A DNA stretch of 64,000 bases from Candidatus Crickella caballi (GTDB lineage: Bacteria > Bacillota > Clostridia > Peptostreptococcales > Anaerovoracaceae), in assembly GCA_018064665.1 (NCBI GenBank), contig JAGHUV010000014.1, forward strand, positions 81,043 through 145,042. Reading direction: 5' to 3'. Below are positions 39,141 through 48,440 of the stretch, piece by piece. Position numbers and translations under genes: made by a program. The stretch's first letter is position 1, and every line of letters starts with the position of its first letter. A model generated the notes under the pieces. The model saw nothing but the letters and a program-made list of their open reading frames with translations. It had not been told where the DNA came from and ran no database searches.

Positions 39141-40892
39141 ATGGCTACTATAACATCGTTGGATTTTAATATTAATGTTAATGATGAACTAAAGAACATT
39201 AGACATTACGGAAAAGATGTCGGAGAAAACTGGCCTGTAGTTTATATTCTTAACAACCAGAAAGAAGCATATGTCGGAGAGACGCATCATGCTTCTGTTA
39301 GAATGGCTCAGCATTTAAGTAATGCGGAGAGAAGAAAGCTTACAGAAATCAGAATTATTACAGACAAAGACTTTAATAAGTCTGTAATTCTGGACTTGGA
39401 GGCTTTCTTAATTAAGCACATGGGATCTGATGGTAAATTCAAATTACAGAATGCAAATCACGGCTTACAAAACCATGATTACTATAACAGATCCGAGTAC
39501 GAAGAAGCTTTTAAGAAGATTTGGAATAAATTAAGAAGAGAGGGAATAGTTGAGCACACTATAGAATTTATTGAGAATTCAAATCTGTTTAAATATTCTC
39601 CGTACAAGTCATTGGGCCCGGATCAGGTTCAGGCAGAAGCATGTATTCTTGCTGCTTTAGCTGAAACTACGCATAGTGACAATGGGTCAACCGTTATTGT
39701 GCGTGGAGGAGCCGGAACAGGAAAAACAATACTTGCAATATATTTGATGAAGCTTTTCTCAGATATCAACAACAGTGCTATTGCGTCAGAACAGAGGGAT
39801 TATTTTGATGAGGACGTAGAGTCAATTGTGGCGACAGAGAGCATTCAGGGAATTAAGAAAATCGGAATTGTTATGCCACAATCCACTCTTAAAGCATCGG
39901 TAAAAGACGTTTTCAATAGCGTAAACGGACTCAGCAAGAATATGGTTCTCGGAACTACTGAAGTAGTAGAAGAATACTTAAAAACAAACGAAAAATTCGA
40001 TTTAATTATCGTTGATGAAGCACATAGACTTAAATGCAGATGGAACGGACACTTGAGTTCATATCCTAAATTTGATTACTGCACTAAAGCTCTTGATATG
40101 CCTAAAGAAAAAGGCAATGAGCTGGATTGGATTATGAAGTGCAGTAAGAATCAAATATTCTTTAGAGATGAATTACAAACAGTTAGACCATGCGATATTA
40201 CAGCCGAAGATTTTAAATCGATTATTGAAGAATACAGCAACCAGAAGCTTGCAGAGGTTGCGCTCTCATCACAATGGAGATGTGAAGGCGGAAACAGCTA
40301 TATCACTTATATTAAAAATATATTGAGCTGTATTGAACAATCCCCACAGAAGTTTGAAAACTATGAATTCAAACTGTACAAGGATGTAGATAAGATGGTA
40401 CAAGACATTAAAGCAAAGAATGAGGAAATCGGCCTTTGCAGAAATGCTGCCGGATATGCATGGAAGTGGGTCAGCAAGAAGGATAAAACTCAATACGATA
40501 TTGAAATACAGGGTCATAAATATCGTTGGAACACGACTTACGAGAATTGGATCAGTAAAGAATCGTCAATAGACGAAATAGGATGCATTCATACTTTGCA
40601 AGGATATGATTTAAATTACGTCGGATTAATTATAGGTGAAGACCTAAAATTTGATACGACTAAAGGTGAGATATATCCAGACAAGACCTGCTATCAGGAC
40701 CAGCAGGGAAAATCCGGATGTGCTGATGATACAGATGCTTTGCGTGAGTATTTAACTAACATTTACCTTACTCTTATGAGTAGGGGAATAAAAGGAACAT
40801 ACTTATATGTATGCGATGATAATCTCAGAAATTATTTCGAGAAATATGTTGAAGTAGTTGAATATACATCATCTCATATATCCCGTCCATGA
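39141..40892 (+). CDS. GIY-YIG nuclease domain fused to DUF2075 (SF1 helicase-like) ATPase
   Basis: VVYILNNQKEAYVGETHHASVRMAQHL (GIY-YIG); VRGGAGTGKTILA (Walker A); LIIVDEAHRLK (Walker B); ALSSQWRCEGG; CIHTLQGYDLNYVGLIIGEDL. Confidence 0.88.
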   Translation: MATITSLDFNINVNDELKNIRHYGKDVGENWPVVYILNNQKEAYVGETHHASVRMAQHLSNAERRKLTEIRIITDKDFNKSVILDLEAFLIKHMGSDGKFKLQNANHGLQNHDYYNRSEYEEAFKKIWNKLRREGIVEHTIEFIENSNLFKYSPYKSLGPDQVQAEACILAALAETTHSDNGSTVIVRGGAGTGKTILAIYLMKLFSDINNSAIASEQRDYFDEDVESIVATESIQGIKKIGIVMPQSTLKASVKDVFNSVNGLSKNMVLGTTEVVEEYLKTNEKFDLIIVDEAHRLKCRWNGHLSSYPKFDYCTKALDMPKEKGNELDWIMKCSKNQIFFRDELQTVRPCDITAEDFKSIIEEYSNQKLAEVALSSQWRCEGGNSYITYIKNILSCIEQSPQKFENYEFKLYKDVDKMVQDIKAKNEEIGLCRNAAGYAWKWVSKKDKTQYDIEIQGHKYRWNTTYENWISKESSIDEIGCIHTLQGYDLNYVGLIIGEDLKFDTTKGEIYPDKTCYQDQQGKSGCADDTDALREYLTNIYLTLMSRGIKGTYLYVCDDNLRNYFEKYVEVVEYTSSHISRP

Positions 40893-40944
40893 GCTTTTGA
40901 GTTAACAAGAAAAATAAGAACTTTTACACAGATTGGGGATTCAC

Positions 40945-41949
40945 ATGCCTGGTAACATTTTGGATTATCTTGAATGGCGAGGCGACCTGCCGTTTACATA
41001 CAACAGATTCAATGCGATTGACGCGCTGATTCTGTCCACAATAACATATATCAACTATCCTAATGCCGATGAGAATGTCACGAGCTTCAGGAAGGGCTAC
41101 GAAGAGTGGCTTAAGCTGCCCGATGATGAGAAGTACAGAGGTCTTGCTGTGGTTAAACGCAGGACCGAGAAGCTTGCCGGGGCGATCTCGGAGTCCAAGA
41201 GATTCAAGGACGTACGCATAACCGCATATGTGGAGCATTCGGGTATCGAGATCGAGAAGCAGTTCTCTGCAATGTCATTCCTGTTCCCGGATGGTAATGT
41301 GTTCATCGCTTTCCGGGGTACGGATCACACTCTCGTGGGCTGGAAAGAGGACTTTAATATGGCTGTTATAGACGGAACTCCGTCACAGCTTGAGGCAACA
41401 GAGTATGTAACTATGATCGCAAACAGGTTCCCGGATGCCAGGATCGCACTGGGGGGACACTCCAAGGGCGGAAATCTGGCAATATGGGCGGCATCACATC
41501 TGCCTGAAGACATTAAGAAGAGACTTGTGAGAGTGTACTGTTTTGATTCACCGGGGCTGTCAAGGAGGGTGGTCGAGAGCGAGGGCTATCAGTCAGTCAG
41601 AGACCGCACCTTCACGTTTGTACCTGAGGCATCAATTGTCGGTATTATCATGTACAATCCGCCTCAGCTGGTGGTTTCAAGTGACGCAGAAGGCTTCATG
41701 CAGCATGATCCATTCTCGTGGCAGGTCAGCCGCAGGAGCTTTGTATATCTGACAGAGAGATCGGCAATAAGCAGACATCTTGAGAAGCGTTTGGACAAGA
41801 CGGTGCAGGAGCTTGACCATGACGAATACATCAGGCTGGTCAATCGCGTATATGATGACCTGAGAGAGACGGCTGATGTCGAGAAAAGTGTGAGGCATTT
41901 TCTGCACAAGGCAGAAGGAATTACCGCACGCCTTCGCAGGAAGAGGTAG
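40945..41949 (+). CDS. Mbeg1-like (DUF2974) alpha/beta-hydrolase-fold protein
   Basis: FIAFRGTDHTLVGWKEDFNMA and LGGHSKGGNLAIWAA nucleophile elbow. Confidence 0.85.
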   Translation: MPGNILDYLEWRGDLPFTYNRFNAIDALILSTITYINYPNADENVTSFRKGYEEWLKLPDDEKYRGLAVVKRRTEKLAGAISESKRFKDVRITAYVEHSGIEIEKQFSAMSFLFPDGNVFIAFRGTDHTLVGWKEDFNMAVIDGTPSQLEATEYVTMIANRFPDARIALGGHSKGGNLAIWAASHLPEDIKKRLVRVYCFDSPGLSRRVVESEGYQSVRDRTFTFVPEASIVGIIMYNPPQLVVSSDAEGFMQHDPFSWQVSRRSFVYLTERSAISRHLEKRLDKTVQELDHDEYIRLVNRVYDDLRETADVEKSVRHFLHKAEGITARLRRKR

Positions 41950-41955
41950 ATTAAA

Positions 41956-42282
41956 ATGCACGAATTGAAAGATTGCTATGAATACAAAATCTTCGTCGGA
42001 TGCAACGATGCGCAGACGCACGATGAGGTGGTAGGAGGGGAAGAGCTCAAGGTGATGATTGCCCAGTTCTTCGAGCGAAACCGCATCGACTTCTCCATAT
42101 TCAATGTAACGGGCGGATATCTTTACGAAGACGGCTGCTTTGTTACGGAGGACACTTTGTGCGTGAACTTCATCGGAGACTCGGAGCTTGATATCTCCAG
42201 ATTCGCTAAGAGTCTTTCCATGTACATGAATCAGGAGCTTCTGATGATTACAAGACAGCCTGTCAGGGCTCAGCTGATGTGA
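41956..42282 (+). CDS. small alpha/beta protein of unknown function (paralogue of next ORF)
   Basis: YEYKIFVGCND...GGYLYEDGCFVTEDTLCVNFIGDSE; RBS and tight spacing. Confidence 0.7.
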   Translation: MHELKDCYEYKIFVGCNDAQTHDEVVGGEELKVMIAQFFERNRIDFSIFNVTGGYLYEDGCFVTEDTLCVNFIGDSELDISRFAKSLSMYMNQELLMITRQPVRAQLM

Positions 42283-42291
42283 GGTGCGGAT

Positions 42292-42624
42292 ATGTTAAAT
42301 GACGAGATTTTCGAAAAAGGAATTAAATATGAGATATTCATCGGAACCAAGGACAAGGACAGCTATGAGGAGCTACTTGATGCGGATGAATGCAGGAGAA
42401 TACTGTCGGAGATATGTGCTGAGAAGAAGATAGGATTCTCGCTTCTCACTCAGCTCGGTGGCTATTCTCACAACAAGGGATATACGACTGAGACGAGCAT
42501 GAGAGTGGTCGTGATCGGCGAGGATGAGGACGAGATTATCAGGCTTGGAGAGAGACTCAAGCAGGAAATCAACACAGATACAATTCTCATCACTAAGTCC
42601 GATGTCGAATACGCTTTTGTGTGA
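42292..42624 (+). CDS. small alpha/beta protein of unknown function (paralogue of previous ORF)
   Basis: YEIFIGTKDKDS...GGYSHNKGYTTETSMRVVVIGEDED. Confidence 0.7.
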   Translation: MLNDEIFEKGIKYEIFIGTKDKDSYEELLDADECRRILSEICAEKKIGFSLLTQLGGYSHNKGYTTETSMRVVVIGEDEDEIIRLGERLKQEINTDTILITKSDVEYAFV

Positions 42625-42652
42625 TATAATAAAAAAACGGGAGGGAAGTCAT

Positions 42653-43117
42653 ATGATGAAAGCAGAGCAGAATGATAAATATCTGGTCAGTGCATGTCTT
42701 CTGGGAGAGAACTGCAAGTACAACGGAGGTAATAATCTTAACGAGAAGCTCCTGCGCAGTCTTGAAGGCTGTGATATCATTTCCATCTGTCCTGAGTTGA
42801 TGGGCGGTCTTTCAACGCCAAGGGCGCCCGGTGAGATCGTGGATGGCGTAGTAAGGAATGAGGATGGAACTTCCGTCGATGAAGAGTACAGAAGGGGAGC
42901 TGAGCTTGCGCTTGAGCTGGCACTCAGAGAGGGCGTTACCCAAGCCATCCTTCAGTCGAGAAGTCCGAGCTGTGGTGCTTCGCAGATTTACGACGGTACC
43001 TTCAGCAAGAAGCTGATACCGGGAATGGGAGTCTGTGCCGCAAAGCTGGCAGATAACGGAATTGAAGTGATCGATGTTGCGACATGGGTTGCAGATTTTG
43101 ATGAGGACGAACTGTAA
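42653..43117 (+). CDS. DUF523 family protein
   Basis: YLVSACLLGENCKYNGGNN, ICPELMGGLSTPR, SRSPSCG. Confidence 0.9.
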   Translation: MMKAEQNDKYLVSACLLGENCKYNGGNNLNEKLLRSLEGCDIISICPELMGGLSTPRAPGEIVDGVVRNEDGTSVDEEYRRGAELALELALREGVTQAILQSRSPSCGASQIYDGTFSKKLIPGMGVCAAKLADNGIEVIDVATWVADFDEDEL

Positions 43118-43578
43118 TGAAGAAAATATGGTCAATTATTCTGGTAGCGATGCTCGCATTTATGTGTATAGGATGCGGGACTCAGGACAACGGTGGTAGC
43201 GAAGACATCGAGGTTTCGATCGATGCAGAATGCCTCAGCACTGTTGCGGGTGAATATCAGGCAAGCGGAATATATGATGCAGAGAATGATGAGTATGTTG
43301 ATGCCTTCTGGCACCTTGCTATACTTGAGGATAATGAGGGAGACGGACCATACTTCACAATTTACGATAATGAAGCCGGAAATCCCGGAGTAGAGGGCAG
43401 GCTCATTTATCTCGATGACAAAACTATCAAGGTGCTTGTCGATGAAGAATACTATGAGCAGCTTCCTTCAGATAAGTGGGAGCTTGACGGAGATACTCTC
43501 ACGGTTGATTATGCAATGACAGAGCTTGGAATTGTACTGTACAACAACAATGTAGAGGTCGGCTTCCGCTGGGAATAG
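43117..43578 (+). CDS. small lipoprotein
   Basis: Signal peptide and lipobox (AFMCIGCG). Confidence 0.75.
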   Translation: MKKIWSIILVAMLAFMCIGCGTQDNGGSEDIEVSIDAECLSTVAGEYQASGIYDAENDEYVDAFWHLAILEDNEGDGPYFTIYDNEAGNPGVEGRLIYLDDKTIKVLVDEEYYEQLPSDKWELDGDTLTVDYAMTELGIVLYNNNVEVGFRWE

Positions 43579-43598
43579 GACAAGGGGATTTATATAAA

Positions 43599-43832
43599 AT
43601 GACTGAACAGGAAATACTCAATGCATTGGATATACAGGATTGTCCGATATGTGACGGTCCTGCAACACTTGAAGAAGAGAATGGCTGGTGCTACTACGTA
43701 ACGTGCTGGGACTGCGGTTGTCATACTGCAGAGGTCAGATTCAGATCGGATGATGAGAGACTTGAAGCGGCACGCAAAGCAGTGCACCTGTGGAATATAG
43801 GTAAAGTTCTTTCGCATGAACCGGGCGAATAG
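43599..43832 (+). CDS. Lar-like zinc-ribbon protein (restriction alleviation family-like)
   Basis: CPICDGPA...YVTCWDCGCHTAEVRF...EAARKAVHLWN. Confidence 0.65.
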   Translation: MTEQEILNALDIQDCPICDGPATLEEENGWCYYVTCWDCGCHTAEVRFRSDDERLEAARKAVHLWNIGKVLSHEPGE

Positions 43833-43864
43833 AATTATATAAATGAACAGATAAAGGAGAGACT

Positions 43865-45346
43865 ATGGCTTACAACGGTTTTGCAATTGATGAGTATCTG
43901 GATGCAGATGCAATCAACAGACGATTAGATGAACTGAAGGTCGCACCGATATATGGTGTGAAGGAAGATGCGCTCAGGAATTATGTTGAGAATTACTTCG
44001 AGAAGAAGTGTCAGACATCCAAGAAGATGACTGATGAGGCCAAGAACATTATTCCGGGTGGAGTTCAGCACAATCTTGCGTTCAACTATCCGTTCCCGCT
44101 GGCAATCGAAAAGGCTGAGGGAGCATTTCTTTATGATGTGGACGGAAACAAGTATTACGATCTGCTGCAGGCAGGCGGCCCTACAATGCTGGGAAGCAAT
44201 GACCCTGTAGTGAGAGATGCTGTAATTGATCTGCTCAGGACCTGCGGACCTTCGACAGGTCTGTTCCATGAATATGAATACAAGCTGGCTAAGAAGATCG
44301 CCGACTGTGTTCCGAGCGTAGAGAAATTCAGAATGATGGGTTCGGGAACTGAGGCATGCATGCTTGCGGCTCGTATTGCAAGACTTAAGACAGGACACAA
44401 GAACATTCTTAAGATGGGTGGTGCTTACCACGGCTGGTCCGATCAGCTGGCATACGGAATCAGAATTCCGGGCACCAAGGGAATCAAGAGCAAGGGTATT
44501 CCTAACTACATCTTTTCACATACTGACGAGTTCTTCCCGGGAGACCTCGATGATCTCGAGAGAAAGCTCAAGAGAAACAAACTCGATGGCGGCACTGCAG
44601 CTGTTTTCATCGAAGCTATCGGTCCTGAAAGCGGCACGCGCCCTGTAACCAAGGCTTTCGTTCGCGGAGTTGAGAGACTTGCACACCAGTACGGTGCACT
44701 TCTCGTATGCGACGAGGTAGTTACCGGCTTCCGTATCGGAATGAGCGGTGCACAGGGCTACTTTGGCATTGACCCTGACCTCACTATTTTCGGTAAGGTC
44801 GTAGCTGGAGGATATCCGGGAGCAGGCGGAGTAGGCGGACATGCAGACTGCATGGCACACGTTGGTGCAGGCCTTGACTCGACAGGCAAGAAGGTTGCCA
44901 AAGCTCTCTGCGGTGGTACGGTTACTGCAACTCCGATTTCATGTGTTGCGGGCTATACTGCTATCTGCGAGATTGAGAAGAGAAACGCGTGCGAGCTTGC
45001 CGGAAGAATGGGAGACAGACTCACCAAGGGTCTGCAGGAGCGCATCAGCAAGCACGGACTTCCTTTCGTAGCTTTCAATCAGGGCTCGGTATGTCACCTT
45101 GACAGCGTAGGTACTATGCAGTATGCGATCGACTGGAGCAAGCTCTGGGAGGTACCTATGATTCTCAAGCAGACCGGAAGAAGACAGACTGAAATGGAGC
45201 ACATCGGTGCAGCTTATATGGCAGAGGGTATTGTAACTCTGGCAGGTTCAAGACTGTATACAAGTGCTGCATATACTGAAGAGATGATAGACGATGTACT
45301 TGACAGATTCGACAGAGTATTCGACAACTGCGGTCTGCTTAAATAA
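43865..45346 (+). CDS. class III PLP-dependent aminotransferase (glutamate-1-semialdehyde mutase-like)
   Basis: GSGTEACMLAARIAR, AYHGWSDQ, VCDEVVTGFR, TIFGKVVAGGYPGAG. Confidence 0.88.
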   Translation: MAYNGFAIDEYLDADAINRRLDELKVAPIYGVKEDALRNYVENYFEKKCQTSKKMTDEAKNIIPGGVQHNLAFNYPFPLAIEKAEGAFLYDVDGNKYYDLLQAGGPTMLGSNDPVVRDAVIDLLRTCGPSTGLFHEYEYKLAKKIADCVPSVEKFRMMGSGTEACMLAARIARLKTGHKNILKMGGAYHGWSDQLAYGIRIPGTKGIKSKGIPNYIFSHTDEFFPGDLDDLERKLKRNKLDGGTAAVFIEAIGPESGTRPVTKAFVRGVERLAHQYGALLVCDEVVTGFRIGMSGAQGYFGIDPDLTIFGKVVAGGYPGAGGVGGHADCMAHVGAGLDSTGKKVAKALCGGTVTATPISCVAGYTAICEIEKRNACELAGRMGDRLTKGLQERISKHGLPFVAFNQGSVCHLDSVGTMQYAIDWSKLWEVPMILKQTGRRQTEMEHIGAAYMAEGIVTLAGSRLYTSAAYTEEMIDDVLDRFDRVFDNCGLLK

Positions 45347-45355
45347 GGAGAGATT

Positions 45356-46309
45356 ATGTATAACGAGAAAGAAGCTCGTGAGCTCGTTATAGAGGCGGGT
45401 CACAAGCTTGTTGAAAAGAAGCTTATTGCAAGAACCTGGGGCAATATCAGCGCCAGGATTTCGGCAACTGAATTTGTTATCACACCAAGTGGTAGAGGCT
45501 ATGATACATTAACACCTGAGGATCTCGTTGTAGTTAAGATCAAGGATTGCTCATATGAGGGCGATATCAAGCCATCGAGCGAGAAGAAGATCCATGCAGC
45601 CGCTTATGCTTACAGGAAGGACTGCAACTTCGTAATTCATACGCATCAGTTCTTTGCTTCGGCACTTGCTGCCAATGGCAGAGACCTTGATTTTGCACCT
45701 TGCGCTTCATATGCACTTCCGGGAACAGACAAGCTCAGGAACAATGTTGCCAAGAGCATTGCTCATAATCCTGAATCCAAGAGCTTCCTGCTTGAGAAGC
45801 ACGGAACGCTTCTGTTGGGAGACAGCTATGAGCAGGCATTTGAGCTTGCTGAAGAGCTTGAGGTAAACAGTAAGAAGGAATTCGATCTGAGGGTTCCGAG
45901 TATGGATGTTTATGATCTCGACAGCTGCAACATCAGCAGTGTGATAGATGAGAATGATGAGTATGCGGTGCTTGTTCAGGATCCGTATGTAATGGAATGC
46001 TGCTACTCCGGACAGACACTCATGCCGTATATCGATGATTTTGCGCAGCTTATCGGACCTGATGCCAGGCTTTGTCCGAACAGCTCTTTAAAGATCAAAT
46101 TAGGACTGATATGCAGGAATGCTGTACTCGTTAGAGATGTCGGTGCGATCTGTACAGGCAGAACCAGGGAGGACGCTGAGGCTGCTGCCATGATAATAAG
46201 CAAGAACTGTGCGGCAGTATGCTATGCGCGAAATACCAAGCCTCTCAGCATCGCTGATGCCAATATGCAGAGATATATTTATCTTAAAAAATATTCTAAA
46301 CTTAAGTAA
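45356..46309 (+). CDS. class II aldolase/adducin family protein with C-terminal extension
   Basis: RTWGNISARI, ITPSGRGYDTL, SSEKKIHAAAYAY, VIHTHQFFASALA, EKHGTLLLG. Confidence 0.88.
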   Translation: MYNEKEARELVIEAGHKLVEKKLIARTWGNISARISATEFVITPSGRGYDTLTPEDLVVVKIKDCSYEGDIKPSSEKKIHAAAYAYRKDCNFVIHTHQFFASALAANGRDLDFAPCASYALPGTDKLRNNVAKSIAHNPESKSFLLEKHGTLLLGDSYEQAFELAEELEVNSKKEFDLRVPSMDVYDLDSCNISSVIDENDEYAVLVQDPYVMECCYSGQTLMPYIDDFAQLIGPDARLCPNSSLKIKLGLICRNAVLVRDVGAICTGRTREDAEAAAMIISKNCAAVCYARNTKPLSIADANMQRYIYLKKYSKLK

Positions 46310-46318
46310 AGGAGCGTC

Positions 46319-47908
46319 ATGGCTTATATACTGGCTTATGATATCGGAACGACAGGCGTTAAGACCTGCCTTTTCGATGTAAATGAAACGATAGATCTGA
46401 TTGAATCCACATCTGCCAACTATCCGCTGTACATTCTCGAAAACGGCGGTGCAGAGCAGGACGGAGACGATTGGTGGAAGGGCATGTGCGACAGCACGGC
46501 TGAGCTTTTCAACAGAATAAATATCAGGCCTGAAGAGATTCAGGGCTTGTCCTTCTGTTCACAGATGCAGGGCGTTGTTCTCGTAGATGAGGACGGAGTA
46601 CCTATTCATCGTCCGATGAGCTACATGGATCAGCGTGCCAAGGAAGAGATCAAGAAGGGTATTGCCTACGGTCCGCAGATCGCAGGCGCTAATATTTTCA
46701 AGGTTATCCCGAGTCTGAAGATTACAGGAGCCATCACCTGCAGTGTCAAGGACCCTGTATGGAAGTATAAATGGCTTGAGGCACATGAACCTAATTATGT
46801 GAATACCTACAAATGGCTGGACGTTAAGGACTATCTTATCTGCCGCTGCACCGGGGAATTCACGATGACAGAGGATTCGGCTTTCGCAACTCTGATCTAT
46901 GATACAAGACCGGGCAAAGAAGGCTGGAGCAAGAAAATGTGCGATATGTTCGACCTCAATATGGAGCATCTGCCTAAGATCATCAAGTCGACGGATGTTG
47001 TTGGCGGACTAACCGAGAAGGCTGCTTCTGAGCTTGGACTCAAAGCGGGAACACCTGTATTCGGAGGCGGCGGAGACTCTTCACTTATCGGAGTAGGTGC
47101 GGGAACCGTTGAGCTGGGAGATACCCATATTTACAGCGGAACCTCCGGCTGGGTAATCACTGTTACAGACAAGCAGATGGTCGATGTAACTGCAATGATC
47201 GCTGCTGCTGTAGGAGCACAAAGTGGAAAGTTCAATTACTTTGCGGAAATGGAAACCGCAGGAAAATGTCTTGAATGGGTGAAGAACCACCTTGCTCTTG
47301 ATGAGATTGGAGTATATATTAGGAAGGAAGGCATTCCTTCGGATTATGAAGAGAGATACTCGAGTCTGTACAGCTACATGACTGATGTCGTTAAGGATGT
47401 AGCACCGGGTTCGGGAGGCGTGATTTTCACACCTTGGCTTCACGGCAACAGATGTCCTTTCGAGGATCCTGATGCAACAGGAATGTTCTTTGGAATAGGA
47501 CTCGAAACAGGCAAGACTGAGATGATCCACGCTGTTCTTGAAGGTGTGTTCTATCACTTAAGATGGATGCTCGAATGCCAGGACAGAAAGGTTAAGACAT
47601 CTGACGTTATAAGATTCGTAGGCGGCGGCGCGCTGTCACCTGTATCGTGCCAGATGCTGGCCGACATTACAGGTCGAACAATCGAGACTGTTGCTTCGCC
47701 TCAGAATGTAGGAGCGGTAGGTGCAGCTGCTGTTGTAGCAGTAGGACTCGGACTTATTCCTGATCTTGAGTCGGTTAAGAAGTTCGTACCTGCAACTGAG
47801 ACCTATGTTCCGGACATGAAGAACCATGAGCTGTACGAGCCATACTACAAGACCTTCAAGAAAATATATTCGACCAACAGGAAACTTTACAAAGCGGTGA
47901 GCAAATAA
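46319..47908 (+). CDS. FGGY-family carbohydrate kinase
   Basis: LAYDIGTTGVKTCLFD, GGGGDSSLIGVGAG, RFVGGGALSPVSCQMLADI. Confidence 0.9.
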   Translation: MAYILAYDIGTTGVKTCLFDVNETIDLIESTSANYPLYILENGGAEQDGDDWWKGMCDSTAELFNRINIRPEEIQGLSFCSQMQGVVLVDEDGVPIHRPMSYMDQRAKEEIKKGIAYGPQIAGANIFKVIPSLKITGAITCSVKDPVWKYKWLEAHEPNYVNTYKWLDVKDYLICRCTGEFTMTEDSAFATLIYDTRPGKEGWSKKMCDMFDLNMEHLPKIIKSTDVVGGLTEKAASELGLKAGTPVFGGGGDSSLIGVGAGTVELGDTHIYSGTSGWVITVTDKQMVDVTAMIAAAVGAQSGKFNYFAEMETAGKCLEWVKNHLALDEIGVYIRKEGIPSDYEERYSSLYSYMTDVVKDVAPGSGGVIFTPWLHGNRCPFEDPDATGMFFGIGLETGKTEMIHAVLEGVFYHLRWMLECQDRKVKTSDVIRFVGGGALSPVSCQMLADITGRTIETVASPQNVGAVGAAAVVAVGLGLIPDLESVKKFVPATETYVPDMKNHELYEPYYKTFKKIYSTNRKLYKAVSK

Positions 47909-48426
47909 TGGAAGATAAAAGCCTTACAAACGTTGAAGAGATGACTCAGGACAGCGCTGAAGCAGCTCCTGAAATCAAGAAAAAGAGAAACACCAGGGAA
48001 ACGATCAGAGCGATAAAGTTCTTCTTCGTTTCAATGTCTGCCGGACTTATCGAAATCGGCAGCTTCACTATATTTGACAAATTTGTATGGACAGACAGCT
48101 ACTGGCCATGCTATTTGACGGCTCTCATCCTGTCTGTGCTGTGGAACTTCACAATCAACAGACGCTATACATTCAAGTCAACCAAGAATGTACCGAGAGC
48201 TATGGCAATGATATTTGGATACTACTGTGTATTTACACCAGTTACTACTATTCTCGGAAACTATCTTGCAGGTACGCTCTTATGGAACGAATACCTCGTT
48301 ACTATCATGAACATGTCACTTAATCTGGTGACTGAGTACCTGTTCGATACCTTTGTTGTTTACAGAAATGAAATGGACAACAATGACATCGCAAAAAGAG
48401 AAGAAGAGAAAATGAACAATAAATAA
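47908..48426 (+). CDS. GtrA-like membrane protein
   Basis: Four TM segments, ALILSVLWNFTINRRYTFKS; TAATG overlap with kinase. Confidence 0.85.
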   Translation: MEDKSLTNVEEMTQDSAEAAPEIKKKRNTRETIRAIKFFFVSMSAGLIEIGSFTIFDKFVWTDSYWPCYLTALILSVLWNFTINRRYTFKSTKNVPRAMAMIFGYYCVFTPVTTILGNYLAGTLLWNEYLVTIMNMSLNLVTEYLFDTFVVYRNEMDNNDIAKREEEKMNNK

Positions 48427-48440
48427 GAAAGGAGTGGAAA

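Noticed and set aside
43117-43578. Lipoprotein as a toxin or immunity protein
   Set aside because: Only a signal peptide and acidic body are visible; no supporting motif or partner.
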